Assembly: GCA_015501585.1 (NCBI GenBank)
Contig: JADNRY010000244.1
Coordinates: 1 to 64,000 of the forward strand
Source: Rhodocollybia butyracea
Lineage: Eukaryota > Basidiomycota > Agaricomycetes > Agaricales > Omphalotaceae
Direction of reading: 5' to 3'
Length of the DNA stretch: 64,000 nucleotides
Positions within the stretch are counted from its first letter, which is position 1, and each line of letters opens with the position of its first letter. Positions 23,290 through 35,606 of this stretch are shown in pieces. A model generated the notes under the pieces. It saw only the letters and a program-made list of their open reading frames with translations. It was not told where the DNA came from and did not search any database. Made by a program: the position numbers and the translations under genes.

Positions 23290-25440
23290 CGGCGCTTATG
23301 GACCTTTTCTGCACCGGCGTGGCAAACAAAGCGTTCAAGATGTAGTTCGGGCTAAATAAGAGGGAATTCAAGGCAAGTAGCTATGCTCATAACTCTGAAA
23401 TGCTAGTGTGCATTATAGAAAAATTTGGCTGACTGTCTATTGTGTTTTCCTGCTTTGTTTAGGCCTCGACAATGGGCCACAGATCGCAGTCACGGCTCGG
23501 AGCCGTAGTGGTTTTTGTTCAACTTTGTCCTTTGACCGCTGGCGCACAACATGGCCTCGAACAAGAATCAAAGGCCTCCTGTCGTAATGAAACAGAACGC
23601 GCAAAGTAATCCCAGCTACCATCGGAGCGACAATCTGCTGAAAATGGCGCTGCAAGTTGCTGCTACAGTCCAGAGCAACCAATGTGATTCATTCCACTCG
23701 CCATCTGCGCAAAATTTACCTCTATACTTCACCGAACCCGGAAGCCATTCAGTTCCTGCTGATTTCGCCACAGCCCTTACACTCACATCTCTCAGCATAA
23801 CAAATCCTCGTCACAGTTACCAAACATCTACGCACCTTTTCCCTCATCGTTTCCTGCATTCCCCCATGCCGCAGCAACAGATGTTGGAATCTGGTCGTCG
23901 GCCATTCCATCGAATACACCAACACCATTGACGCCTTCTCCGTTTACGCCTTCTCCCACACCCACGGTCCCTTCCCGCCAGCGTCCTCGCCATTCCCGCA
24001 GGTCCAAGGCATGAGCCAACCTAACTTACATGCTAATTCTCCTTCCAAGGCGCCAGTACGACAGGGTCTCGTACCTCTGGTACCTCTGAAAACACTATGA
24101 ACAGAACAGATACACCAACATCACTTTCACCTCTCCCTTCTCCATCGCCAATCCGTCTCGGCTGGACCCCTCCCTTGTTCCTAGCTCTCCGTCTATATCC
24201 TCGCACCTCCCCTCTTCTCAACAAACATCGACATCGACATCCGTAGTTTCTCCTACCCAACGAGGGCCTTCCTCTCCCTTGTCTTCATCATCCCAGAGCC
24301 GTTCTGGTAGGTCCACCAATTCGCATTTGCGCTTTGTCACCTTTGGCATCTACGCCTACTGGTCAGAGTCCTAGTGGTAGCCATTGCATGTTAGAGTCAA
24401 TCTCTCCAATCCAAATTCACGGAGACGCACCTAATTCATCTTCACCCTCATATCCTGGAGTTCCTCTAACCCCGCTAGATCTCCCGCAGCAGCAGCCATA
24501 TGAACACAATGTCCCCAAAGTTGCTGGCAAGAAGAGAAAAAGAAAGAGAGAGGTCGAGGACATCGATAAGATGTTGAAGCATTCTAGTACTTTTTCAGTC
24601 CCCACTTTCAACAACGGTAGCAGCGCGTCTCCCATAGTAATTCGTTCTCGTTCGAACTCGATCTCCCTTAACCATGCAGGTGAGTACTCAACCAATCCTT
24701 TTTTTTCATAAGCGTTAACTTTCTCCACCTACTTCTAATTTAGTGCCTGTCACCGCATCTCACGCACCTCCGACCCCCCTCGAACTCGCCGCCATCCTCG
24801 AATCCCAATGTCTCCCTCCTCACCTACTCCATATCCCAATTCCGCAAAACCCCTACCCCGCACCCAAACCTGCACCCCCACCAACAGTCGCATCGCTAAT
24901 CCAACTCGCCAACGACCTCCACACCCAGAAAACCCTCGATACTCAACGCCTCAACTGTGACCTCCGCACCCTCGAAGCCCTGGAAGCTTGCGAACAAGCA
25001 CGTGAACGCGTACAGAAGATGGGGTTCGAACACAAATGGTTGGTTTCGGACGATTTAGGGCGGTTCGTTAACCCTAATGAACGATACCCTTACGACGAGT
25101 AGAGCTTGAGTGTGAGTTTGAGTTTTGGTGTTGGTGGTACTACGCCTACGGTGCGGGAAGAGCCGTCGAAGTACTCTAGGCACGCGTTCACGGCGGAGAC
25201 GGAGTGCTGGGTGGCGTTTGAGGCGTTGGGTGAGTTGGGTTGCACAGGTGATGGTGGATGCTCCCACCGCCGCCGCTACCACTTCTGGATTCCAACATCT
25301 CGAATAATGTGTACAAGTTAGTCTCATTCTTGGGTATAGCTGTGTATTGTAGCTCTGAGCCTGTATCGTTACTTTGATCTGTGTTGATAGTTGATTGTAA
25401 TAATAACTGTACCCTTATAGAATATACGCCTTCCTTATCC
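23290..25440 (+). pseudogene. Repeated family, copy C
   Basis: Copy of the family with conserved upstream sequence (about 23340-23550) and ATG at 23551 (MASNKNQRPPVV). The block LLKMALQVAATVQSNQ is kept. The frame is then lost near 23760-23930 and regained at about 24334: QQQPYEHNVPKVAGKKRKRK, EDIDKMLKHSSTFSVPTF, then SASPIVIRSRSNS. The intron is 24680-24743 (GTGAGT..ATTTAG). Exon 2, 24744-25102, is open and closely matches copy B (LELAAILESQCLPPHLL, ending YPYDE). The 3' flank is also shared with B. It is probably non-functional because of the mid-exon frame breaks, but exon 2 and the SPIVIRS block are intact. Confidence 0.65.
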
Positions 25441-25639
25441 CCTGTTCTTTCTTTTTCCTATCTTGAGAATGAACAAGCTCTTTGAAAAGCCCACTGGGAA
25501 ACAAGAAACCGGGAAATGGATGTTCGACAATATAGGACTCTGGAAGAATCCTGGAAGAATTCTTTTTGCGGAGATACACAGCCGGTACCTCAGAAATCCC
25601 AACACAAGTTGAAGCCAGAAATTTGAATTGCCATAGTGA

Positions 25640-25880
25640 ATAGGTATGCTACTTGTGTCTACTCCAGATCTGCTTGATGTCCTACATACTCGTTTAGTAG
25701 AGGATCTGCAGCAATGGTGAGTACCAATCCGACAGGTCCCAGCACAGATTTAGAGAAACAAGCGGTGGGCAGCTCAAAGTGCGGAGTAGGTCCACAATAT
25801 CGTAAAGGGCGGCAAGGGAAGTACGGTGTGTTCTGATCAACCCCTAGTTTCCCTAGGCGCGCTGATTGCACTGTAACAAT
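25640..25880 (-). pseudogene. F-box gene fragment
   Basis: The minus strand matches two parts of the intact F-box gene: its 3' flank (about 32600-32690; shared GAGGATCTGC.ACAATGGTGAGTAC) and an internal piece (about 33280-33400; shared GGCGCGCTGATTGCACTGTAAC-like end). The sequence in between is deleted. It is a partial duplicate. Confidence 0.6.
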
Positions 25881-26590
25881 ATGAAATAAAACACAAGTAC
25901 ACGTTCGTAGGTTTATTTATCTATTCCTAGTCACTCTTTTGTGTCGCCGTCCTCCATATCTTCTAAGCCACTCTCTGAGAAGTTCTCTAACATACAGTCA
26001 TGTCACAGATACTTACATTACTTAGTTGTAGGAACAACCCGTGTCCAATGAAAAACGAACCCCTGCTGGTACTTGTACCTATAACATTTTAAGTATCCTT
26101 GGGAAGGGAGAAGTTCCGAGGAGCGATCGTATCAAGCAAGTGTCGCCGCTGGGATCGCTTGAGCACTCCAGAAGCAAGCACATGCTGTGGCGTTTCGCGG
26201 CGTCTGCCACAGGCACGGCAAACTTATTGGGCAGTCGGGCTAGGCAGGGGGTGGAGTCAGCCTTGTGAGGGTGATGCGGAGTTACAGTCGTATAAATTGC
26301 ATATCCGCGGTAAATCAAAAATGTCCATACCCCATCATATTGGTCTGAGATTTTAATACTCTCGGTATAATCGTTATTCACTAAGAAATACCGACAACCT
26401 TCACCGTCCTCAGCTACACCCGTGCATGTAAGGCCACGGTGTAGCGGATGGCGATATGGAATGGCAGGTTTGAACAGGTTTACGACGACAGGTTAGGGGT
26501 GCCCGGGTGTTGTGAGATACGTATTCAAAACCAGTTACCAGGCTCCCTATGCTGAAGTTTTCTCGAAGACAGCCCAAAGGAAGATGTCAA
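25881..26590. other. Intergenic, no supported gene
   Basis: Open frames here are short, overlap on both strands and have no recognisable motif. Confidence 0.4.
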
Positions 26591-27175
26591 TTCGGTTAAT
26601 AGTTAAAGTAATTGATAGTAAAAGTTATGTGAATTTTTTGAGTCCTTTACGTCCTTGCCAAACATATCATCAATCAAGAACAAGACGGTCGGAGTTGTTG
26701 ATACCGTTTTGTCCCAGTGCTTTGGGTCTGGTATACCTGTTCATGTGTAATTGTTATGTCAAGACATTTTATGGAGGAGCGATTTAAAAATATGTGTCAG
26801 CGAAGGTTCTATGCGGTTCGTGTACTGGCCCACGATAATTCGGGCCATCTTTGAATCCAATAATTTTGCAGCCTACTTCAGTCAGGCTGAAGTAAAACAA
26901 TAAGCATGGCTGAGGCTGTTAGTCAGAACAACATTTACGAGGGTCTAGAAGACACACCAGCTGACACCACTCTGATTCCAATGTTCTGTCAGTTGTGTAT
27001 ACAGCACCGCCTAAAGACTCACAAGAGTTTCTACTGATGACGTACGGAAGGAGGGAAGGAAGTGAATTACTTGGCATGGTCCAAGGTCTGAACGCCGGGG
27101 CAGAAGAGCAGCTATCCATCGTTTCACTTCAGTGCTCGATGTAGGATCCGCGACTGACCAATGCAAGACATTGTT
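26591..27175 (-). pseudogene. Scrambled terpene synthase remnant
   Basis: Two minus-strand pieces resemble terpene synthase 2. About 26640-26760 encodes FLIDDMFGKD, equivalent to the aspartate-rich motif region, with a preceding intron-like stretch similar to 61640-61740. About 26950-27165 resembles 60645-60800 (shared CTGTCAGTTGTGTATACA and the region encoding the helix before the RY motif). The order is reversed relative to a real gene: the N-terminal piece lies downstream on the minus strand. The fragment is therefore rearranged and dead. Confidence 0.55.
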
Positions 27176-28001
27176 TAGTTACCTCCATTCACTGGGTCAC
27201 TTCAAACTCCGAGCCGTGGAGTACCTCAAGAGACTGTACCGTAAAGTATGGGAAAATCAAGCCACTTTTTAGCGTTAAGTAAAATGAATGCCATAAACCC
27301 CTTAACTTCGAAATCATACATTATTTATCCTTCTGGTAGTACTGCGATGTTACTACCAAGCAAGTTACTTTCTTTTCAGTCCATGACTTGCTGTACAAGG
27401 GAGCCATTACAGACTCAGAGAACTCCAAGAGGAGCTAACTCACCAGCAAGAGAGAATTCAAAATCAGGTTCAAAGAGCATTATCTATATTTACAAATTCA
27501 TATAATATGATCATTTCTGTTAGTAGTTAGTGAATTAAGAAGAGATAAACGTAACAAGTATGATATGGCCTGGTATTGATGGAAGGGAGGCCTCGGCGGA
27601 GGTATCAAATACTGTACTAAGTTAGCAGTTCATTTGATTGGCAGCCAAACGACATCCTACGATTCGCTGATCCCACCTTGAGTACATATTTCTTTGCTTG
27701 CCACCTGGTGCTTGGATATTCTTGATACGTCAACGCGCCAAATTCAGTCCCATAGTATACTATTTCAAGGAGATTCCCAGTTGTAAAAGCAAATCAGAAA
27801 TCTAGAAAGAAAGCACTCACAGTTCGGTCGAGTTTTTTCTGGTTTCACCGATGACCTCTTGACACGGTTATTCGCTTCAGCGATTTATTATTATCACCGC
27901 CAATTGAACGTCGCTGGTTAAAACTTGGATGGTCTACCGATTCCACAAAATAGCACCCCACTTCGGAACCCATTCGCATTAGGACATCTACTAGATAAGT
28001 T
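27176..28001. other. Region upstream of terpene synthase 1
   Basis: No supported gene. It would hold the promoter of terpene synthase 1. I see no clear regulatory motif. Confidence 0.4.
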
Positions 28002-29437
28002 ATGTCAGTTCTCTTAGGTAAATCTGTCTTTCCTCCCGCCCGACAGCATCCCAGGACGCCAGAGCTTGTGAAAATCTGCGAAGAATATTTTTTCAAGCGT
28101 TGGCCTTTCGAAAGTGAGGCTGCCCGACAGCATTTCATTCAGAGTGACCTTGTGGGTTTTACTGCTAAATGTCAGTCCAAAGTCATTTTCCTCGGATATT
28201 CTGACCTCACGCACGCATATGAAGGCATACCGGATACAGACCACTGGGAAAGGCTGGTGCTGGCGGGCAAGGTGTTTACTTGGGCCTTCCTGCTTGATGA
28301 TATGATGGATGTTGAGGCGAGTAATCAAACTATTACCCTCAAGACTCACACCGGTTACCAATACCAAATGACAGGTTCTATACAATACTAGCATGAAAGA
28401 TCTTCTGAAGATCGTCTATGGGACCAAGGTTGGTATCCAAGGTCTCTTCAAGTGGCGCTTGTATTAATTATTAATTAACCAATGCATCTATCAGAAACCC
28501 AACCCAAACCACCATTGGGAAGTGATTGGTCACGAAATCTGGCGGGACATTGAACGAAGCTGCACCGCTCTAGAGTTTGATCAAATCACTCGTGCCTTCA
28601 AAGAATGGTATAAGTACGGAACTGTATGCATCTCCCCGTGAAGGTCCTAACGTGTTACTAGTTCACAAGGCCTTCCCCGTCCTGAAAACTTTGATGACTG
28701 GCTTACATTCAGATTCTACAACTCTTCATCGGTTTGTCAATTACACAACCCTTGAAGCGAGTACCGTGACTCTAACTCTACCTTCTCATCAGAACTGGAC
28801 ATGGTCCATAGCTCGTTATGCTATGGACTGCCATATTACCGATGAGGAGCTTGCTCATCCAGTTGTGAGGGAAGCTGAAGATAGCGGAGGAGGTGGGCAG
28901 ATTCTTAAGTTTAGAGAGCTTTACTAACTGATATAATATATAGTCACCGCGATACTCGTCAACGGTGGGTAACATCACTTTTTAATGCTGTGAGCCTGGC
29001 TCATTTGTATGAGTTCTGCAGACATAGTCTCTGTGACCAAAGATAAGATGCATAATTGCGAAAAACAGAATGGAGTTATCATGATACAGAAGTGTGGCCG
29101 GGTATCAACAGAAGAGGAAGCCTTTGCCGGGATATCCGATATTGTAGTTCGAAGGTCGAGGCAGATGATGGAAGCAGTCGATCAAGCTCTTGCTGATCCA
29201 ATGATGAGCAGCGAAATAAAGCGATGGATGACCGGTCTTCTCTACGTCGTAACTGGAAACTCTTGTGAGTCTTCATGTTGTGATGCCATAGCTGTATACA
29301 TGACCAACGAAATCATATTGGTATAGGGTGGTCTCAGCTGGTACGTCTTTAAACCCTAGTATACATTGTTTTGATCAGACCTCTTCCTGAAGAGCGGACG
29401 ATATAGTTTCCCCGGTGCTCAGCCAGCCCTCGGATGA
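28002..29437 (+). CDS. Sesquiterpene synthase-like 1 (C-terminus truncated by frame break)
   Basis: Class I terpene cyclase of the agaric sesquiterpene synthase type, expected to ionise farnesyl diphosphate with Mg2+. Start MSVLLGKSVFPPARQHPR. Exons by eye: 28002-28170, 28225-28316, 28375-28428, 28495-28607, 28662-28731, 28793-28892, 28944-28964, 29022-29264, 29327-29340, 29393-29437. The aspartate-rich motif is FLLDDMMD; the second metal motif is NDIVSVTKD across an intron (usual form NDxxSxxxE, here ending in D). The RY near the end reads SGRYSFPG. Intron 2 uses a GC donor (GCGAGT at 28317). A missing base in the run GCCC(C)TCGG at about 29428 gives an early TGA at 29435. In another frame the downstream sequence still reads RMTINIEGEGD, matching synthase 2. 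Activity is uncertain because about 55 C-terminal residues are lost. Confidence 0.75.
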
Positions 29438-30059
29438 CTATTAATATAGAAGGGGAAGGGGACAAAGTATTGGAGCCGATCCATCGGATCCAGTGAGTCA
29501 GGGACTTTGGCTTAGTTAGTGGGTCTCCAATTCTAGTGAAAGGCCTATACTCACAGAACAGTCCAGCCTGAGAGCTCAAATGATTTGACAGATAGGCTCC
29601 GGGGTGGGCTACCTCAATTTGAGGCTTTCTGCACAGATGAGGTAACTTCTTTATATATGTTTACAACTTCGGATGGACACGGGCAACTTGGCAAGAGTAT
29701 GTAATTTATCATTTACGGAGCACAATACACGAATTTCTAGTTACAATGCGCGACTCACAAGGCTAGGCCACAATACATAATGTAAATGTAGGATTGAAAA
29801 CACGGGCCCATTTTCTCAAATCTGTAGTCGCAATAAGAACCTTCGGAGTTCGGACGTTGCAATTGCTAACACTGCCCTGTTCGGCAGCTGATATCATCTT
29901 GGCAACGCTGCTCCTTGTCCCTTTTACTTTATTTTCCACAAACTGTCGCTATACGAGAAGATTCATGCCAACTAGACGCGTCCTCTTCACGGCTCGCAAC
30001 AAAACCCTACAAAACCCGGTTCGTGACTCGAGATTAACAAGTCACGACACCGTTACACA
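29438..30059. other. 3' remnant of terpene synthase 1, then intergenic
   Basis: 29438-29640 still resembles the lost C-terminal coding sequence and a last intron. From 29640 to 30059 I see no gene. Confidence 0.4.
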
Positions 30060-31960
30060 TGCGCGCCTAAGCGCGCGGCAAAGTTTTTCTTGGCTTCGAT
30101 GGCCATGGAGGATAAGATGGATTTCAATGCAAGTAACTGAATTCATAACTCTGAAAAGCTAACGTACACTCTAGCAGAACAAAGAGCAAAGTTACCTTTG
30201 GAATATGGCACTGTCCGTTGTGTATTTAGGTTGCCACCTCGAAAATGAGCCACCACGTCATCTCTTCCTTCAACGTTCAACGTTTCAACATTCAACCTTG
30301 TCCTTTAATCCTTGGTGCACAATATGGCTTGATCAAAATGGCGCTAAGAGGCTCTGTCAGAGTAGCTAACCTGATTCATTCCGCTCACCGTGTTCTCAAA
30401 ATCCTCCTCTATCCACCTTACCAAACCCGGAAGCCCCTCATTTCCTGTTGAATCACGTCAGTACCGGTACCTATCCCTCTGGAGAGTGAATCTGGTATCT
30501 GCCATTCCACATTCCTTGCCGTATCTCCCAAAGCACGACAATTCCTCGCCACAGTTGCGAAATGTTTATGTACGATTGCCCACGACATTTCTCTGCATCG
30601 AGATCCGTGCCACAGCACCAGACGTCGGAATTCGATCGTCCGTTCCATCAATATTCAATTTTCAATAACCGCTCCATTGACGCCTTCTCCAATTATGCCC
30701 TTGCCCTCATCGATGCATCCCCAGTCCCAGTTCTCCTTCGCACCATGCTTGGCCAAGACAAAACTCACGTGTCACATGTCATCGATTCATCAGTGGGTCG
30801 TATGCCTTTGAAAACTCTACAGACACTACGAACACATCAACATCGCCTTCTCCTTTCCCATCGCCAATCATCCTCGCTTTGTCTTCATCATCCCAGATAC
30901 ATTCAGCGACTCCTTCGCCCACGCATATACAAGATGACAATTCTCACTCTCCCTGGCTTCGTCGCCTTTGGCATATACACCTTGATCTACGTCTGTTGGT
31001 CGGAGCCCTAGTGGTAGTAGTTCCGCGCGAGAGTCAAATTCTCCAACAGAGATTCACAGACGCATCTACATCTTTACTTCATTTCCTGTGACCTCACCAA
31101 CGCCAAATCCCACAACACTAGCTCTATATCCATGCAGGTAAGTACTCAACCAATCCTTTTTGCATCCTACCGATACTGAAAAAAACTCTATAGTGCCCAG
31201 TCTCCTCGTTCACCTCCAACCACCTCCTTATCCACACATCCTCCTACCGCCCTCGAACTTGCTGCCATCATCGAATCTCAATGTCTTCCTCCTCGCCTCC
31301 TCGATTTCCCAACCCCCGAAAACCCCATTGCCGCGCCCTCTCATCCCCGACGCTCCCACCCACCTTCACCTCCAAATCCACCTCGTCAACAAACACCAAC
31401 CCTCACCGCCCAATGCCTCCACCGTGACTTCTGCCCTCAAAGCCCGGAAGCTCGCAAACAGGCCCACGAGCACGTACGCAAGATGGGGTTCAAACGCAAG
31501 TCGTTGGTTTCGGAGGATTTGGTGCGGTTCGTCAACTCTAATGAGCGGTATTCTTACAACGAATCAAGTTCGAGTTTTAGTATTGGTGTTTGTTGGCGAT
31601 GTTACTATACCTACGCTGCGGGACGGACCATTGAAGGACTCTACGGATGCGTCCACGGCGGGATGCGGGGTGGCGTTTGAGGCATCTGAAGCGCTTGATG
31701 ACTTTGGTTGGACAGTGCTGGGGGCTGCTGCTGCAACCACTCCGGGATTCCAACAAGATCCTTAGTGTGGGCTGGGGTGTGGGAGTCATGAATCCGATCA
31801 GTCTGTCACCGCTTGTTTACCTTCCAAATGTGTTATTTCTAGTGGTGTATAAAGTTAAGTCCCATAGTTCTGTATAGTCGTGTATTGTAGAGCCTGTATC
31901 GTATCGTATCGTTACTTCAATCTGTGTAACAGTTAATCGTAATAGATACCTTTCTTATTC
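30060..31960 (+). pseudogene. Repeated family, copy D
   Basis: Upstream family sequence from about 30100 (CTCTGAAAAGCTAACGTACA block) with a disrupted GCGCGC palindrome at about 30061-30078. The family start codon is lost. The block KMALRGSVR is present near 30340, and an intron donor (GTAAGTACTC) near 31138 is followed by TATAG|TGCCC at about 31195. Exon 2 is badly frame-shifted but keeps KMGF.RKSLVSEDLVRFVN near 31483-31540. The 3' flank (TGTATTGTAGAGCCTGTATCG, about 31880-31930) matches other copies. The basic KKRKRKR block was not found. Confidence 0.6.
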
Positions 31961-32728
31961 CGATCAATGAGGTGATCTTTGTGCAGGAACCTAAACATCG
32001 GTAGGATAACGAGGATGAAAGATATTACACGATACGTGGAAACCTACCATCTCTCTACCAATTAACCCTACCTTCCCAACCACTAAGAATCCAGCCTAAT
32101 CCCCAAAAAATTCCACTCCACTTCCAATCAAAGAGTCCAGACCCACACCAAGGGAATGCCTTGAGAATTGAACAAGTTCAAAATGCCCCGGGGACAAGAA
32201 ATCAGATTTTCGGAAATGAGCCCACGCGATGCATGCAATCATAGAGGCTTTCGGTAGTATATTGGTAGTATAAGTGGTTTCGGATATTTTCGGAGGAGTT
32301 GGGGAATGATTGCTGCCCCTACTCAGTGTCACGAGCATCAAGCGACGTTTGACGTAGGAACCTGGAAGGAGTCCCGCTCCCGCTTGGTAGTAGTAGTTAG
32401 TAGTATTACATCGTGCTTACAGAGGGTGCGCGATCGAATTTGATCTTTTGTGCGCAATGATTCGGGGGCGCTGGCTGGGGTAACAATGTACTTATGGGCT
32501 TTGAGACAACCCCGGCCCATAGTTCCTGCCCTTAGTGTTACCGTAAATATACACAACTGGCACGTCAAAAACCCGACTTAATTTGAAGCTAAAAACTCAG
32601 ATTGCAATAGTATTGAAATAAGTATGCTACTTCTGTTTAGCTTGATACCTTTCGCACTAGATTAGAGGATCTGCGACAATGGTGAGTACTTGCGGAAGCA
32701 ACAATAAATATATATATGAGGCATACAC
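31961..32728. other. Intergenic and 3' flank of the F-box gene
   Basis: No supported gene. 32600-32690 is the stretch that is duplicated at 25640-25690. Confidence 0.45.
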
Positions 32729-34433
32729 TTACCAAGGATTCCAGGACATTTTAAATATGCGGTACACGCCAATCTTCTGCTGTCTCAATTTTTCCACTTG
32801 GGTATCAAATGCATCTACTGTCATGTCCGATGCATAATACTCGACAATATTTTGCATCTTTACATCCCGAAATTCCAGCAAATGCACTCCCAAGTGTTTG
32901 AGCTTTCGTGAGTCTGCCATTGCAAGTACGTCCCTCAGTTGACCAGATGGACAGTGTGTAATGAGGTGCTCGAGTTGGGGAAGAAGACGAGGAGATTCAA
33001 GAGCTTTTAGAAGCAAATTAGACATGTGGTAGCCTGAATAATCATTATCATGCTGAATCGCATGGGAGGGTTCAAAATACGTGAGTCGTCGGATACGAGG
33101 ACTTGCTCGCAAAATGTCAACAAGACCAAGATCCAGATTGTCACGATCTGTGCTTGTCGAAACCGGCCCCAGTGTGAGTTTCTCGAGGGAGCATCCCGAC
33201 CGAGAAATGAACTGGTCGACTATTTTCCAATCCATGTCCCCGCACAGATGCAGAGACACAAGGGATGGGCAGGTCAAAGTGCGGAGTATATCAACGATAT
33301 CATAAAGGGTGGCCTCAATTGCGAGGTGGTGTAGTCGAGGAAGTAGTACGGTGTGTTCCCGATCAACCCATTTTCCTAAGCGCGCTGATTGCACTGTAAC
33401 GCAAGTTAACGTTTCTGAGTACCAGTGGAGAATTTGTTTAGCTTGTATGGCATCTGTATCGGTGAGGTGAATAACTGATAGTCTACCGCCTCTAAACCCT
33501 TCATCAGGAATGGTCATCTGATGAATGTTATTACACCTGTTATCAAAGACCGCAAACAAATAGTCCCAGTCTAGAGAGATTTCCGGGGATCGGTGGTGAT
33601 TGATCAAGGACATCTTGATTGCCAGGGACTCCAAGCATGGAGGGGGTTGGAACATAGGTATGGTTCTAAACACTTGGTCCCAATCATTCGGACTATAATT
33701 GAGAATCTTGAGATGAGTGATGCTTTGCCACCATGAGCTCAGCGAAATGTGCTTGAGCTCCGTCGTTAAAGACCTGATAAACTCCTCGGAAGCGTCGCTG
33801 CCCTGCAATAGAACAGAATATTTCCACGGCTCTGGAAAGACAAGGTCCAATCGAGAAACGTTGGAGCCACCATGAAGCCGAGTGCTATACTTCTGTATAA
33901 ACTGTGTGTATACGTCTCGGGGTTTTGTCAGATCCAACTGTACACGGTTGAATGCATGGGGAACAGAGCCAAGGAGCTCGTTCCAATGTCGACATACTTG
34001 CAAGAGCGAAAAGTCCCTGTCAGTTCCTTGGATGGCGAAAGGTAAGATCTTCAGCCAGATCTCATTGGGAACGCGACGAATGGGACTTAGCAGCGCACTA
34101 CAAGTATCTCTATCGTTATATCTTGCATCACGGTGAGACTTGATCGATTCAACGATGCGGCTGATGTGGCCCAGAGCAGAGTCTAACCTGGCTATATCAT
34201 CCTCTGCTTGAGATATGCAGTCCAATGCATTTTTCCGTTCATCATAGTTTGGAGAGTAGGTATTGTGATGAAGATGGGAATGAGGATGGATTTTTGTTTT
34301 CGAACCAAGAAGAAGATGATGGTCGCATATTGCGCAGAGCGCCAAAGAGATCTGAGGAAGTTGAACCTGGTAAAACTGTAGTCAGCGTCGCTATCTAAGC
34401 CTGAGGAGAAGTATTTGAATATACCCAGTCCAT
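32729..34433 (-). CDS. F-box domain protein
   Basis: The ATG is in a 9-base exon 1 (34425-34433, MDW), followed by a 58 bp intron (34367-34424, GTATAT..CCAG) and exon 2 (34366-32729), giving about 548 residues. No other in-frame ATG exists in the first quarter, so this start is preferred. The N-terminus has a Cys pair (ALCAICDHH) and a helical segment (AEDDIARLDSALGHISRI). An F-box-like motif follows at about residue 100 (SPIRRVPNEIWLKILPFA). The remainder has the leucine-rich, irregular repeats usual for agaric F-box proteins (LEHLITHC, LKHLGVHLLE). Expected role: substrate receptor of an SCF ubiquitin ligase, binding Skp1 through the F-box. The substrate is unknown. The frame is intact, and partial duplicates lie at 25640-25880 and 34800-35090. 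Confidence 0.82.
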
Positions 34434-34799
34434 CCGAAACGAGTTGGCTGCTCAATGTTCCTCCAGAGACCGTAGTATAAATAGTTTGACACCAATGAAA
34501 TACAGATCTAAAGCTTCAACCCCGGTGTCAGCGGACTCGAAGCAACCACGCCTGAGATGATGCCGAGGAGTCCGAATTTTGATGGCCGAACTTCAAAAGG
34601 TTCCTGTGGAGTTTGTGGGCCATGATTATGAACAGCAAATGAACGGCCATAGAGCTCTGATAAATTTGGAGCCGTGTGAGAGATAAGTGTTTTTGCTTGA
34701 CTAATTATCAGTTTTGTAACTTGTTATCAGTTATTCAGAGTCTACACTTAGCTTCTATTTGGTCGTAATCCGACCAGCCGATTTTTCCAAGATTTTTCT

Positions 34800-35090
34800 G
34801 TGAATGCAGAGTCTCCCACTTGTCCCAAAGCATCAGCCCCACCTTTGTCACCGTACCCACTCCCCAAACGAGGATGGACTTACAGCATTGAATGAATTTC
34901 ACTGCATCTCTCAAGCAGAGGATGACATACACCCGTTGGACAGTGCCCTACTAAGTCTAGGCCGCATCAGCCGCATCCTTAAATCAGTCCTACCGGCGTA
35001 CCCATGGGCGTACCGCGACTCCGATGTTAGAGAGTATGACAGCAGAGATCCTAGTCCGGGCATACTAGTTCCCGCAACATACCTGTAGTT
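34800..35090 (+). pseudogene. F-box gene N-terminal fragment
   Basis: The + strand reads CISQAEDDIHPLDSALLSLG RISRIL, nearly the same helix as in the intact F-box gene (CISQAEDDIARLDSAL..RISRI), followed by YRDSDVREYDSRDPSP, which parallels its YNDRDTCSALLSP. It stops before the F-box. It is an inverted partial duplicate, about 370 bp beyond the intact gene's start. Confidence 0.6.
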
Positions 35091-35606
35091 AAGCTCAACC
35101 TTGAGTACACCCCAAATGTATTACTAGGAAGGAAGTAATTTTACATTGTTTCTTTTACTATTTTGTTAGTACATTCTGAAACTACGGCGGAGGCCAGTGA
35201 GATGTACCAAAGTTGTAGGCACCGCTAACACGAGTGTCAGGCTTATGCATACTAATAGGTAACCAATAGGTAACAGTGGGTCCTGATCATGATGCGCATT
35301 AAAATTATCGTGTAAAGCTCCCAGAATGGGGGAATATAGTCGTATTATGTAGTGGTATTAGGTAAAGGCAAGGACTACGAAGGTAGTGATGCGACCTAAG
35401 ACTCTATGAACCAGTGGTAGGTTTTGGAATCCGTATAAATATGTGTGCTTGACAGAAGAGTTTCCCAGATCAGGCATCTCAGACCACAATTTCTCTACTC
35501 TTTCCAACGTCGGAGCTGGTCTCCCTCTCTTTTCTCTCGAGTCTCGTTCCTGATTTCTCTCGAGTCTCCGTTCAGCCATCCGACAAGAATACCTGTTTAC
35601 ACAACA

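Noticed and set aside
28000..29640. Active terpene gene cluster
   Set aside because: No P450, oxidoreductase or transporter gene is adjacent. One synthase is truncated and the methyltransferase is dead and about 28 kb away.
34192..34455. Minus-strand open frame over the F-box start
   Set aside because: It starts with TTG and overlaps the real exon 1 and intron in another frame.
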